Assembly (NCBI GenBank): GCA_030427865.1
Contig: JAUICK010000001.1
Span: forward strand, 124,001 to 188,000
Direction of reading: 5' to 3'
Length of the DNA: 64,000 bases
DNA from: Bacteroidia bacterium
GTDB lineage: Bacteria; Bacteroidota; Bacteroidia; Flavobacteriales; Flavobacteriaceae
The position numbers were made by a program, and so were the translations under genes. Below, piece after piece: positions 1 through 8,809 of this stretch (the stretch's first letter is position 1; each line of letters opens with the position of its first letter). The notes under the pieces are model-generated. The model did no database searches. It saw only the letters and a list, made by a program, of their open reading frames with translations, and was not told the DNA's origin.

Positions 1-2
1 TT

Positions 3-707
3 CATCATGAGGTAAATCATGTAAGAGTAGATGGTTTATATAAAATTAGAGGCTTAATAAATGATAATGAAGCGCCTTTAATTAAAAAACCAAATTCAGA
101 AAAAGATAATTGGTATGTGTGGGAGGTAAGTTTTCCACCACAAAAAATCACCAAATTTACAGTTTACTTTTTAGTAAACACAAACAATGCAAAAATTACT
201 GAAGGTTACAATTCTGATAAAAAGAATGCATTTATATATCTCATAGAAACTGGCTCTATTTGGAAATCTCCCATAGAGAGTGGAAATTTCTACACCCAAT
301 TAAAAGACAATATCTCTCTAAAGAATGTAAAAGCAAGTTCTCCAAACCAATTGGCTTACAATAAAGAAAACACAACGTTAAAATTTACTTTATCCGATTA
401 TGGAAAAAAACCAGATCCTAACTTTATAATTACGTATGGTAAAACTATTTCTGATTTTAATTTTAAAGAAATAACCCTTAATAGTAACGTGTATTTTAAC
501 ACTATTGATGATTTTTCAAAACTAAAGTTAAATGATATTAGTTATACAAATGTAGATTTACCTAACCCTTATAAAGTTGGCGGAATTTCTAATACATCTG
601 TTGGTTTCTTATTTTATTTAGGAATTTACGGCCTCCCCATTTTACTTATTATTTTTGGTATTACACTACTTACAATTTTGTATAAAAAATTTGTAAGAAA
701 AAAATAA
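3..707 (+). CDS. C-terminal part of a membrane-anchored protein of unknown function (5' end outside window)
   Basis: The frame is open from base 3, so the gene enters the window from the left; the GTG at 117 is only an internal codon. About 234 residues are visible. They form a probably extracytoplasmic beta-rich domain, with WEVSFPP and a GSIWKSPI-like segment, followed by one strongly hydrophobic helix (GIYGLPILLIIFGITLLT) and a short basic tail, KKFVRKK. This suggests one membrane anchor with a cytoplasmic C-terminus. I do not recognise the family. An imperfect hairpin lies just downstream. Confidence 0.75.
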   Translation, partial: HHEVNHVRVDGLYKIRGLINDNEAPLIKKPNSEKDNWYVWEVSFPPQKITKFTVYFLVNTNNAKITEGYNSDKKNAFIYLIETGSIWKSPIESGNFYTQLKDNISLKNVKASSPNQLAYNKENTTLKFTLSDYGKKPDPNFIITYGKTISDFNFKEITLNSNVYFNTIDDFSKLKLNDISYTNVDLPNPYKVGGISNTSVGFLFYLGIYGLPILLIIFGITLLTILYKKFVRKK

Positions 708-710
708 AAT

Positions 711-732
711 AAATACGGCAAATGCCCTATTG
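711..732 (+). terminator. Imperfect hairpin after the first gene
   Basis: AATA-C-GGC pairs with GCC-C-TATT around an AAAT loop, with one C:C mismatch. There is no clean T tract. Its core, TACGGCA..TGCC, resembles the strong terminator at 1285-1314. It is a weak candidate. Confidence 0.3.
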
Positions 733-787
733 ATTTAAGAGCTTTCAAAATGCATTTTTGTAATATATAATTCTTAAAAAATAAATT

Positions 788-1264
788 ATGAAAATTTTAC
801 AAAAATTAATGCTTTTGGTATGTCTAACAATTCTTTTTTCTTGTTCAAATAATACAGATGAAGAATTAGGTTTAACTGGTGAAGGCACTTTAACAGCTAA
901 AATAGATGGAACAGCATGGAGTTCTTTAAAAGCAACTGTTAGCGCTGTAGTAACAAATGGAGTTTTAGCTGTACAAGGGTCTACTTCTAACGGAGAATTT
1001 ATTAGAATTAACATTGCTAATTATAATGGTATAGGAACTTACAAAACAGGTGATAATCTTTCTAACACCAATAGCATTTCTTACGGAACAATTACACCAA
1101 TTGCTACTTGGATGTCTACTTTTAACATTGGAAACGGAACAATTGAAGTTACTGAAGACACAGCTACAACAGTTACAGGTACATTTACTTTTACTGGATT
1201 AAATGCCAACGCAGGAAATTCTACAAAAACTGTTACTGAAGGAAAATTTAGCGCTCCAAAATAA
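788..1264 (+). CDS. Small secreted lipoprotein, DUF6252-like
   Basis: This 158-residue protein has an SPII signal peptide (MKILQKLMLLVCLTILFSC) with the lipid-acceptor Cys at residue 19. The mature part is rich in Thr, Asn and Gly and predicted all-beta, with an early KIDGTAWSS motif and a TVTEGKFSAPK end. This arrangement resembles the DUF6252 lipoproteins common in Flavobacteriia. That family assignment is from memory of the pattern, and no function is known. The gene is followed by a strong hairpin terminator, so it is probably monocistronic. Confidence 0.85.
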   Translation: MKILQKLMLLVCLTILFSCSNNTDEELGLTGEGTLTAKIDGTAWSSLKATVSAVVTNGVLAVQGSTSNGEFIRINIANYNGIGTYKTGDNLSNTNSISYGTITPIATWMSTFNIGNGTIEVTEDTATTVTGTFTFTGLNANAGNSTKTVTEGKFSAPK

Positions 1265-1284
1265 AAAGTTGTGCTATGAAAAAG

Positions 1285-1314
1285 AAAAAATACGGCAGAT
1301 GCCGTATTTTTTTT
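1285..1314 (+). terminator. Intrinsic terminator after the lipoprotein gene
   Basis: A perfect stem AAAAAATACGGC / GCCGTATTTTTT with an AGAT loop runs into T8. The A/T symmetry makes it usable from both sides, but the flanking genes are both on the plus strand. Confidence 0.8.
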
Positions 1315-1361
1315 CACTTTTAGTTTATTCAACTTTGCATAGAACCAAAAAACAAATATTT

Positions 1362-1817
1362 ATGAAATCTTTAAAAAAAATAATAGCACTTTTTGTGTTT
1401 ATTGCAATTCTAATAAGTTGTTCAAATAGCAACAATTCTTCTAATGATAATTGTGCAACTGTTTGCGAATATACAATTGCTTCTGGCGAAACAGCAGGTA
1501 CTGCAGCTGCTTCTATTGAAGGAAGTTATGAATTAACAATGTCTTTTGCTGATGCAGCATCTCCTTATCCTAATGGTACAAAAGCAAAATTTACTTTAAT
1601 CGACAATGTTTTAACGGTAGAAGTAGAAGGTGAAGCTTGTATTACTATTAAAAACCCAAAACTTACAACTGCTAATTCTACAGAAATTCAGTTTAGAGAT
1701 ACTTGTAGAGATAAAATTTCTTACGATGTTTCTATGACTCAATCTGGAGATTTAAATGAAATCAATATTTCATCAACAGAAACAGGAAAATGGCTTGGTC
1801 AATTTAATGACCAATAA
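1362..1817 (+). CDS. Small cysteine-containing lipoprotein
   Basis: The start is set at ATG 1362 (MKSLKKIIALFVFIAILISC), giving 151 residues with a lipobox Cys. A longer in-frame reading from 1203 would overlap the preceding gene and its terminator and lacks a signal peptide. The mature part has a CATVC motif near its start and two more cysteines (EGEACITI and FRDTCRDK), which could form disulfides in the periplasm. The family is unknown. It follows another small lipoprotein gene but is separated from it by a terminator, so they are probably not cotranscribed. Confidence 0.8.
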   Translation: MKSLKKIIALFVFIAILISCSNSNNSSNDNCATVCEYTIASGETAGTAAASIEGSYELTMSFADAASPYPNGTKAKFTLIDNVLTVEVEGEACITIKNPKLTTANSTEIQFRDTCRDKISYDVSMTQSGDLNEINISSTETGKWLGQFNDQ

Positions 1818-1845
1818 CGATATTAAGATTGTTTTTTAGGGTTAC

Positions 1846-1881
1846 AGATGGTTGGTAATTTTAATCATATGCCAACCATCT
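1846..1881 (+). terminator. Hairpin after the second lipoprotein gene
   Basis: AGATGGTTGG pairs perfectly with CCAACCATCT across a 16-nt loop. Only CCTTTAAAA follows, so it may be a weak terminator or an mRNA 3' stabiliser. Confidence 0.45.
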
Positions 1882-1921
1882 CCTTTAAAACAATTATATT
1901 TAACCTTAAAAAACAAAAAAA

Positions 1922-3250
1922 ATGAACAAATTAATTATCTTTTTATTCTTCGGAATTATTTTTCATTTCGACGGATTCAGTCAAGCAGAAGTTTATAACT
2001 TAAAATCTCAAAACCTTCATAAAAATGTTCGAAAAACCATTCAACATTACTATTCTTATGATAAAAACAGTGGAGGGTTTGTTAAAAAATCAGTAGATAT
2101 TAAAAGATACAATGATGATGGCAATTTAATAGAGTCTTACTACTTGTACAACAGTATCTATTCTGATTCTAATCCTACAAAAAAAATATACAATTACAAT
2201 AGCGAAGGGTTACTAACAAATACAGAAAATATTAGCGACAAAAAAAGTAAATACTCTACCCATTCTGTTTTTACTTACGACAGAAAAGGCAATCTCACTA
2301 AAAAAGAATCTGTTTACCAAGACGGAAGCAAGTATTATTCTGTTTATGAAAATGATAGAAAAGGCAGGGTTGTTAACAAAAAAGAATACAACAAATCGAA
2401 TAACTTAACCGCAGAAGTAACTTATACGTATAAAGGTAATAAAAGAACAGAAACAAGAACAAGTTTTAGCAGCAAAGATGGAAGTATAGTTGGCACTTAT
2501 ATAACCGTTTTTGATGATGGTGCAAAAATTTCTTATAAATCGAATAGCAAATACGGAAATTCTACAACTACTTACGAGTACGATAAAGAAGGAAATCTTC
2601 TTAAATCTAATTATAGTGGTAAAAAAAATTCTACCACTTCTTATAATTATGTATATGACAAAAAAGACAATTGGGTAAAGAAGCATTATAGATCTGGGAA
2701 ATATCAATATTTTTATTTTAGAGAAATTTATTTTAAAAATGGTGATGTTTCTGGAAGCAGCGAATTTGACAGAATTTTTATAAACAGACATGGTAACTTT
2801 GCTAATGTAGAAGTTGTACCTCTAAAAAAGAAAGAACTAAAAAGGAAGAAGAACAATACAAACTCTAATGTTAACTACAATAGCGGAATGCCCGCTTTTA
2901 GTTACAAAAACTGGAAATATACTTTTGTAAACATGAACGATAAAATATCTGATATTTCTGGAAGAGTTAATCTTACAGTACCAAATAATTCAAAACTATC
3001 AAGCGGGGCTACAGTTAAATTTAAAGTAGATATAGATGGTGCAGAAACCAAAAACTTAACTTATACAGTTAACGAGTATTTCTATGACAAAAAAACTGAC
3101 AGACATTTCTGGTCGCTAAAATCTCAAGCCAATCAATCTAAAGGTACTTTGTGTATATTCAAAAATTCTCAAAGACTTAGAAGTAAAGATGTAATTGGAC
3201 TGTTAATGGTTGGTAAAGAAGGTAGTAAAATAAGTTTTTATCTTCAATAA
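1922..3250 (+). CDS. Secreted protein with YD-like repeats, unknown function
   Basis: This 442-residue protein has an SPI signal peptide (MNKLIIFLFFGIIFHFDGFSQA). Residues about 45-270 contain repeated short strands of the form Y-x-Y-D-x-x-G-N-L, for example FTYDRKGNLTKK, YEYDKEGNLLKS and YVYDKKDNWVKK. These are reminiscent of YD/RHS repeats but much shorter and without an RHS core. A lysine/asparagine-rich linker (about 295-320) leads to a C-terminal domain beginning FSYKNWKYTFVNMNDK. The gene is followed 15 bases later by a small membrane-protein gene. Function cannot be assigned; a surface or periplasmic scaffold is possible. Confidence 0.75.
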   Translation: MNKLIIFLFFGIIFHFDGFSQAEVYNLKSQNLHKNVRKTIQHYYSYDKNSGGFVKKSVDIKRYNDDGNLIESYYLYNSIYSDSNPTKKIYNYNSEGLLTNTENISDKKSKYSTHSVFTYDRKGNLTKKESVYQDGSKYYSVYENDRKGRVVNKKEYNKSNNLTAEVTYTYKGNKRTETRTSFSSKDGSIVGTYITVFDDGAKISYKSNSKYGNSTTTYEYDKEGNLLKSNYSGKKNSTTSYNYVYDKKDNWVKKHYRSGKYQYFYFREIYFKNGDVSGSSEFDRIFINRHGNFANVEVVPLKKKELKRKKNNTNSNVNYNSGMPAFSYKNWKYTFVNMNDKISDISGRVNLTVPNNSKLSSGATVKFKVDIDGAETKNLTYTVNEYFYDKKTDRHFWSLKSQANQSKGTLCIFKNSQRLRSKDVIGLLMVGKEGSKISFYLQ

Positions 3251-3265
3251 ATTTATTTTTTTTTA

Positions 3266-3553
3266 ATGTTTAATCTATCAGAAAATTTACATATTATATT
3301 TTGGTTTCTACTACTTTTAAAAGTTGTATTAATTATTTATTTCGTTATAAATCATCAAAAATTAAAAGCAGTAGAAACTAATAGATTAAACCTTTTATAT
3401 GCTGAGTATAAAGCTGAAAAAAACAAAGCTATAAAACTTAAAAAAACACCAAAACAAATACAGCTCTTAAAAAAGAATACGCATCAAAAAATATTAAAAA
3501 TTAAAATTGATGTTGTAAATATTCGTTTTACTTTAAACGAAATTTTTAATTAG
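3266..3553 (+). CDS. Small single-helix membrane protein with basic tail
   Basis: This 95-residue protein has one transmembrane helix near the N-terminus (IIFWFLLLLKVVLIIYFVI). A strongly basic, helical, probably coiled-coil cytoplasmic part follows (about 35-85, many Lys). It sits 15 bases after the YD-like protein gene and 24 bases before the first TPR sensor kinase, so it may be cotranscribed with them. No family is recognised. The start codon could be a few residues off. Confidence 0.6.
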   Translation: MFNLSENLHIIFWFLLLLKVVLIIYFVINHQKLKAVETNRLNLLYAEYKAEKNKAIKLKKTPKQIQLLKKNTHQKILKIKIDVVNIRFTLNEIFN

Positions 3554-3577
3554 CTTTTAAATTCTAAAAACAACTTT

Positions 3578-5461
3578 ATGAAACTTCAACAAAAATCATT
3601 TTTATTGATAATGTTTTTTTGTTTTTTATATACTCATACAAAGAGTCAATCTAAACTAGACAAAGAGTTGTTAAATGCCTATTTAAGTAAAGATTCTTCT
3701 AATTATTTATTTAAAAAAGTACATCAGAAATTAAAAACTAAAGCAGATTCAGCAAGTTATTTTTATTTTAAGTTTTTTCAAAAAGACAAATTAAACGAAA
3801 ACGATAGTGTTACCTATTATGCAAAAAAAGTAATTCCTATTTTTCAAGAGTTAGACACAGTTAATCGATTAAGAAAAATACATGTAAGGTTGTATTATCA
3901 AAATTTACATATTGGTAATTACGATAATGCTTTAAAAGAGATACAAACTGCTTTAGAACTTGCAAAAAAACAAAAAGACACCTCTTTTATATCTCTTCAT
4001 TATGCAGATATTTCTATTCTTTATCATGATTTTAATTTTTTCGACAAAGGAGTTGCATACGGCAAAAAAGCTTTTGCTATAATGAACAAAGCCAAAAACA
4101 AAGAGTATAAATATTTAATGTTTGCCAATAATGCTATTGGAATAAATTTTGATGACTGGAACAAACCAGATAGTGCACTTTTTTACCATTATAAAAACCT
4201 TAGTTATCTTAAAAAAGTAAAAGACTCTTTACAGTTTGCTTTTGTACATAACAACATTGCCAACACCAATTTAAAAATTAAAAACTTTGCAAAAGCAAAG
4301 CAGTTTTTAAAAAGAGCTCTTGCCATAAATTTAATAAGAAATAGAGATTATAACTTAGCATCTAACTATACAAATTTAGCTACAATAGCTTATCAAGAAA
4401 GTAAAAATTTAGAAGCAAAAAGTTATTTTAAAAAAGCAAATTATCATGCAAATAGAAGCAACAGCATAGAAAAAATAAGAGACGTTTTAAAACAAGAGTA
4501 TTTATATTACAAGAAAATTAAAAACTATAAAAAAGCACTTGAAAAGCAAGACGCATTTTATGTACTTCAAGATTCTGTTTTTAACAAAGAAAGAGCAGAT
4601 AAATTCTCAAAATTAGAAATAGAATATCAAACCGAAAAAAAAGAAAAAGAAATTGCCCAACAAAAAGAGCAGTTACTAGCTCAAGAATTAGCGATTAAAA
4701 ATAGAAATCTTTATGCAATTTTATTGGGTGCTTCTTTACTAATTTTAGCTATTATTTTCTTTAGTATCTACAAAAGAAACCAGTTAAAAAGAAAACAACT
4801 ACAAAAAGAAATAGATCTTAAAGATGCTTTAGCAACAATAAAAACACAAAACAGATTACAAGAACAACGTTTAAGAATATCAAGAGATTTACACGATAAC
4901 ATTGGCTCTCAATTAACCTTTATTATTTCTTCTGTAGATAATTTAAAATACATTTCTAAAGATGCAAACGAAAAATTAAAAGATAAATTAGCGAATATCA
5001 GTTCGTTTACATCAAATACAATATACGAGCTAAGAGATACTATTTGGGCAATGAATAAATCTGAAATTACCATAGAAGATTTACATACCAGAGTACTCTC
5101 TTTTGTTGAAAAAGCTAAAAAAGCTATTCAAAATATAGATTTTGAAATAGATCAAAAAACGAATGAAAATGTTTCTTTTTCTTCTTTAAAAGGGATGAAT
5201 ATTTTTAGAGTAATTCAAGAAGCAATTAATAATGCTATTAAATATGCAGAAGCTTCAAAAATTTGCGTTCAAATTAATCAAGAAAAAGATAAACTTATCA
5301 TAAACATCAAAGACAATGGTAAAGGTTTTAACCTTAATACTGTTAAATTAGGAAATGGTTTAAGTAATATCGAAAAGCGCATAAGTGAAATTGATGGGAA
5401 AGTAGCAATCCAATCAGAATTAAAAAAAGGAACTAATATTAGAATTATTTGTAAATTGTAA
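3578..5461 (+). CDS. TPR-containing sensor histidine kinase (HisKA_3 type), first of a tandem pair
   Basis: 627 residues. A signal peptide (to about residue 24) precedes a TPR-like helical sensor region (about 90-345), a charged coiled coil, one transmembrane helix (about 379-397) and a cytoplasmic kinase. The dimerisation/phosphoacceptor motif is RISRDLHDNIGSQ with His439, as in the NarX/DegS/LytS-like HPK7 class. The ATPase has the N box (IQEAINNAIKYA), DNGKGF and GNGLSNIEKR. The predicted layout is a periplasmic TPR sensor signalling inwards. The next gene is a paralogue 3 bases downstream, and a NarL-type regulator follows. The ligand is unknown. Confidence 0.92.
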   Translation: MKLQQKSFLLIMFFCFLYTHTKSQSKLDKELLNAYLSKDSSNYLFKKVHQKLKTKADSASYFYFKFFQKDKLNENDSVTYYAKKVIPIFQELDTVNRLRKIHVRLYYQNLHIGNYDNALKEIQTALELAKKQKDTSFISLHYADISILYHDFNFFDKGVAYGKKAFAIMNKAKNKEYKYLMFANNAIGINFDDWNKPDSALFYHYKNLSYLKKVKDSLQFAFVHNNIANTNLKIKNFAKAKQFLKRALAINLIRNRDYNLASNYTNLATIAYQESKNLEAKSYFKKANYHANRSNSIEKIRDVLKQEYLYYKKIKNYKKALEKQDAFYVLQDSVFNKERADKFSKLEIEYQTEKKEKEIAQQKEQLLAQELAIKNRNLYAILLGASLLILAIIFFSIYKRNQLKRKQLQKEIDLKDALATIKTQNRLQEQRLRISRDLHDNIGSQLTFIISSVDNLKYISKDANEKLKDKLANISSFTSNTIYELRDTIWAMNKSEITIEDLHTRVLSFVEKAKKAIQNIDFEIDQKTNENVSFSSLKGMNIFRVIQEAINNAIKYAEASKICVQINQEKDKLIINIKDNGKGFNLNTVKLGNGLSNIEKRISEIDGKVAIQSELKKGTNIRIICKL

Positions 5462-5464
5462 TTT

Positions 5465-7360
5465 ATGAAAAAATTTCTCTGCACAATATATTTTATATTT
5501 TCTATAACGGTTATTTTTTGTCAGTCTGCATCAGATTTAAACGAAAAAGCAATGTCTTCTTATAAAGACAATCAACAAAAAGCTATACAAATTTTAGACA
5601 AAGCTCTAATTTTAGCTAAAAATGATACTAATTTAGGTTTAATAGCTAAAATTAAAAATAATTTAGGGATAGTTTATCGTGATTTAGGGAAATTTGAAAA
5701 AGCAAAAAAGTTATCTCAAGAAGCACTTAAAAATGCTAAAGATTCAATAGTTATTGCTACTATTTATAATAATATTGGAGCTTGTAATAGAAAGCTTGGT
5801 CTTTATAAAGAAGCTATTACAAATTATTTAATAAGCTTAAAAATTTATGAATCAAATCAAAAATTAAAAGAGGCAGCTACAATCAATAACAATATAGCTG
5901 TTGTTTATACTTATTTGAACTTAAATAAGAAATCTTTAGAGTATTATGAAAAAGCTAAATCTGTTTTTGAAAAGTTAAATAATAAAAAAGGAATCTCTCA
6001 AACCTATAATAACATCGCTATAATTTATGCAAATCAAGGAAATATAGAAAATGCTTTAGCTAATTTTAGATATTCTCTACAACTCGAAAAAAAGCTAAAT
6101 GATAAAAAAGGAATAGCCGAATCTGCAAATAATGTGGGTACTGCGCATTACTTTTTAGGAGCTATCGACTCTGCTATTTATTATTTTAAAACATCTGCTT
6201 TAATTGAAAAAAGAATTGGAAACATTGCTGGTATTAGTGGAAGTTATAACAATATAGCTCAAATTCTCATAGAAAATAAAAGATTAAGAGAAGCCAAGAA
6301 ATATTTAGATAGTGCTTTTCTAATAGCTAAGGAACATAAAACATCAGATGATATAGAAAATAGTCTACTGAATTATACAGATTATTATGAAGCCTTAGGT
6401 AATTATAAAACATCTCTAAACTACCTAAAAAAATATCATAAAGTAAATGATAGCATTATAAAGAAATCAAATATTGAAAAAATTCAAGAAATTGAAACCA
6501 AATATCAAACAGAAAAGAAAGAAAAAGAGATTGCTGTTCAAAAAGAACAATTATTAGAAAAAGAATTAGAAATAAAAAACAAAAGACTTTCTTCTATTCT
6601 TTTAGGTTTTGCATTATGTATTATGGCGTTAATTTCATTTTTTATATTTAAAAGAAACCAACTTAAAAGAAAACAATTACAAAAAGAAATAGATTTAAAA
6701 GATGCATTAGCAACAATAAAAACACAAAATAGATTACAAGAACAACGTTTAAGAATTTCAAGAGATTTGCACGATAATATTGGTTCTCAGTTAACCTTTA
6801 TTATTTCTTCTATAGATAATTTAAAGTTTATTTCTAAAGATGCTAACGAAAAATTAAAAGATAAATTAGCGAAAATTAGTTCGTTTACATCGAATACAAT
6901 ATACGAACTAAGAGATACTATATGGGCAATGAATAAATCTGAAATTACCATAGAAGATTTACATGCAAGAATATTATCTTTTGTAGAAAAAGCAAAAAAT
7001 GCAACAGAGCATATAAGTTTTACAGTTAATTATAACATCGACAAAAACACTTCTTTTTCTTCTTTAGTAGGAATGAATATTTTTAGGGTTATTCAAGAAG
7101 CGATTAATAACGCATTAAAATATGCTAATGCTTCAAAAATTGAAATTAACCTACAAAAGAAAATAGATTTATTTGAAGCTATTGTAAAAGATAACGGAGA
7201 TGGTTTTAACATCAAAAAAATTACTTTAGGAAATGGGTTGAGTAATATGGAAAAAAGAATGAGCGAAATTAACGGAAAAGTAAAAATAGCTTCAGAAATT
7301 AAAAAGGGTACAGAAATACTAATAACATTAACTTTAAAAAATACGTCAAATGACGTATAA
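5465..7360 (+). CDS. TPR-containing sensor histidine kinase (HisKA_3 type), second of a tandem pair
   Basis: 631 residues with the same architecture as its upstream neighbour: signal peptide, about six TPRs with the typical repeated YNNIA signature (residues about 30-330), coiled coil, a transmembrane helix (about 376-395) and the HPK7 kinase with His436 in ISRDLHDNIGSQ. From the transmembrane exit through the LSFVEKAK segment the two kinases are almost identical, while their TPR sensors differ widely. The pair therefore probably reads different signals and feeds the same response regulator, encoded 44 bases downstream. Cotranscription of all three is likely. Confidence 0.92.
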   Translation: MKKFLCTIYFIFSITVIFCQSASDLNEKAMSSYKDNQQKAIQILDKALILAKNDTNLGLIAKIKNNLGIVYRDLGKFEKAKKLSQEALKNAKDSIVIATIYNNIGACNRKLGLYKEAITNYLISLKIYESNQKLKEAATINNNIAVVYTYLNLNKKSLEYYEKAKSVFEKLNNKKGISQTYNNIAIIYANQGNIENALANFRYSLQLEKKLNDKKGIAESANNVGTAHYFLGAIDSAIYYFKTSALIEKRIGNIAGISGSYNNIAQILIENKRLREAKKYLDSAFLIAKEHKTSDDIENSLLNYTDYYEALGNYKTSLNYLKKYHKVNDSIIKKSNIEKIQEIETKYQTEKKEKEIAVQKEQLLEKELEIKNKRLSSILLGFALCIMALISFFIFKRNQLKRKQLQKEIDLKDALATIKTQNRLQEQRLRISRDLHDNIGSQLTFIISSIDNLKFISKDANEKLKDKLAKISSFTSNTIYELRDTIWAMNKSEITIEDLHARILSFVEKAKNATEHISFTVNYNIDKNTSFSSLVGMNIFRVIQEAINNALKYANASKIEINLQKKIDLFEAIVKDNGDGFNIKKITLGNGLSNMEKRMSEINGKVKIASEIKKGTEILITLTLKNTSNDV

Positions 7361-7404
7361 AAAAGCTCAAAATCATTCTATAAATTAGTAGAAAACGAAC
7401 CACT

Positions 7405-8058
7405 ATGAATTTAAAAATTTGCATTGCAGAAGACAATTACTTCTTAGTCAAAGCCATAAAAGAAAAACTTTCTTTTTTTGATGATGTGTCCATAAAATTT
7501 CATGCAAATAATGGAGCAGAATTAATTGGTAAATTAGAAGACAACCATAACATAGATGTAATTCTTATGGATATTCAAATGCCAGAAATGGACGGAATTA
7601 AAGCCACTGAATTGGTAAAAAACAAATATCCACAAATAAAAATAATAATGCTTACTGTTGTAGATGATGATGATTATGTATTTAAAGCTATAAAAGCTGG
7701 AGCAAATGGATACTTGCTAAAAGAAATTGATGCCGAAAATTTATATAAAAGTATTCTTGAAGTTACAAAAGGTGGCGCACCAATGACGCCAAGTATTGCT
7801 CTTAAAACCCTTAATTTATTAAGAAACCCTAATTTATTAGACATAAAACTTAATGAACAAGAAGAAATAAAACTCTCTAAGCGAGAAACTGAAATTCTAA
7901 TACAATTAAGTAAAGGCTTAAATTATAATGACATCTCAGACAACCTAATTATTTCTCCATCTACAGTAAGAAAACATATCGAAAACATATACAAAAAACT
8001 GCAAGTTCACAGTAAAATGGAAGCAGTGATGAAAGCACAGAGAAGAAACTTAATTTAA
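7405..8058 (+). CDS. NarL/FixJ-family response regulator
   Basis: 217 residues. A receiver domain carries the acidic pair at Glu9-Asp10 and the phosphoacceptor Asp56 in VILMDIQMPEMDG, followed by the conserved Thr (MLTVVDDD) and Lys (YLLKEID) positions. A C-terminal LuxR-type HTH follows (LSKRETEIL...STVRKHIENIYKKL). It is the evident partner of one or both upstream TPR kinases. Its targets cannot be read from this window. Confidence 0.93.
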   Translation: MNLKICIAEDNYFLVKAIKEKLSFFDDVSIKFHANNGAELIGKLEDNHNIDVILMDIQMPEMDGIKATELVKNKYPQIKIIMLTVVDDDDYVFKAIKAGANGYLLKEIDAENLYKSILEVTKGGAPMTPSIALKTLNLLRNPNLLDIKLNEQEEIKLSKRETEILIQLSKGLNYNDISDNLIISPSTVRKHIENIYKKLQVHSKMEAVMKAQRRNLI

Positions 8059-8083
8059 ATACAAATAAATTGTGTATTTTTAT
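8057..8083 (+). terminator. Weak hairpin after the response regulator
   Basis: AAATACA / TGTATTT with a 9-nt loop followed by T-rich DNA, beginning at the response-regulator stop. It could end the kinase-regulator transcript. Confidence 0.4.
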
Positions 8084-8107
8084 AAAGTATAATTTCCCCT
8101 CGTAAAA

Positions 8108-8494
8108 ATGATTCAAAAAATTTTAATAGGTTTATTTTCAGGGATTTTAATAGGTATGTTTGTAACTTCTATTTTTGTTTCTAAAGAAACCTCTTTAATT
8201 AATTTATTTCTAACAAAAATTACTGCAACTTCTATTATTACAGGCTTGTTTTGTAGTATTTACGGCTATTTTTCTAAATCTAAATTACAGGTATTTATAA
8301 TCTCAATTATTATTGGTATTATAGTTTTTTACTTAAAGTATTTACTTACTGGCCACCATTTCGACCCAGTAACTATGGGTGCTTTTGTTGGAGCAATGCT
8401 TGGAGGAATCTTAGCTGTAGTAAGAAAACTAACAAGCTCTTTAAGAGTTTACAGAAGATTACAAAGACTTAGAAAAAAAGGTTTTTACAATTAA
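8108..8494 (+). CDS. Small polytopic membrane protein of unknown function
   Basis: 128 residues with about four predicted membrane helices (around residues 5-24, 34-54, 58-79 and 87-105) and a basic C-terminal tail (RVYRRLQRLRKKGFYN). The glycine-rich last helices (GAFVGAMLGGILAV) suggest tight packing. No family is recognised. The gene ends tail-to-tail with the rhodanese gene; their stop codons overlap by four bases. Confidence 0.7.
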   Translation: MIQKILIGLFSGILIGMFVTSIFVSKETSLINLFLTKITATSIITGLFCSIYGYFSKSKLQVFIISIIIGIIVFYLKYLLTGHHFDPVTMGAFVGAMLGGILAVVRKLTSSLRVYRRLQRLRKKGFYN

Positions 8495-8808
8495 GATTTT
8501 GTTACGAATTGATCTACATTTTGCCAAGGCCCTCCATTAATTACATCAACACCATTTTGCGCTAAAAATTGAGATGCTTGTCCACTTCTACCTCCACTTC
8601 TACAAACAGTAATAACTGGTTTTTTCCAAGATTTTATTTCTTCTATTTCTGTGGGAATTAAATTTAAAACAATATGCTTTGCAGATTCTGTGTGCCCTTC
8701 ATTCCACTCTGCTTGTGTTCTAACATCTAAAACTATAGCTCCTTTTTCTAAATATTCTTTAATCTCTTCAGACTTGTTCTTCTGACTAAACATACCAAAT
8801 AAACCCAT
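8491..8808 (-). CDS. Single-domain rhodanese-like protein
   Basis: 105 residues, one rhodanese domain. The active-site loop is CRSGGRSG, with the catalytic Cys typical of GlpE/PspE-size sulfurtransferases. IVLDVRTQAEWNEGH is the usual N-terminal motif. It transfers sulfane sulfur to thiophilic acceptors; the physiological acceptor is unknown. It starts one base after the stop of the aromatic amino acid hydroxylase gene, so the two are translationally close and probably cotranscribed. Confidence 0.9.
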   Translation of the reverse strand: MGLFGMFSQKNKSEEIKEYLEKGAIVLDVRTQAEWNEGHTESAKHIVLNLIPTEIEEIKSWKKPVITVCRSGGRSGQASQFLAQNGVDVINGGPWQNVDQFVTKS

Positions 8809-8809
8809 T

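Noticed and set aside
1203..1361. An N-terminal extension of the second small lipoprotein gene reading from 1203
   Set aside because: It overlaps the previous gene and spans its terminator, and it would bury the signal peptide and lipobox that start at 1362.
1922..3250. RHS-type toxin or polymorphic toxin
   Set aside because: The YD-like strands are few and short, no RHS core or toxin tip is present, and no immunity gene adjoins.
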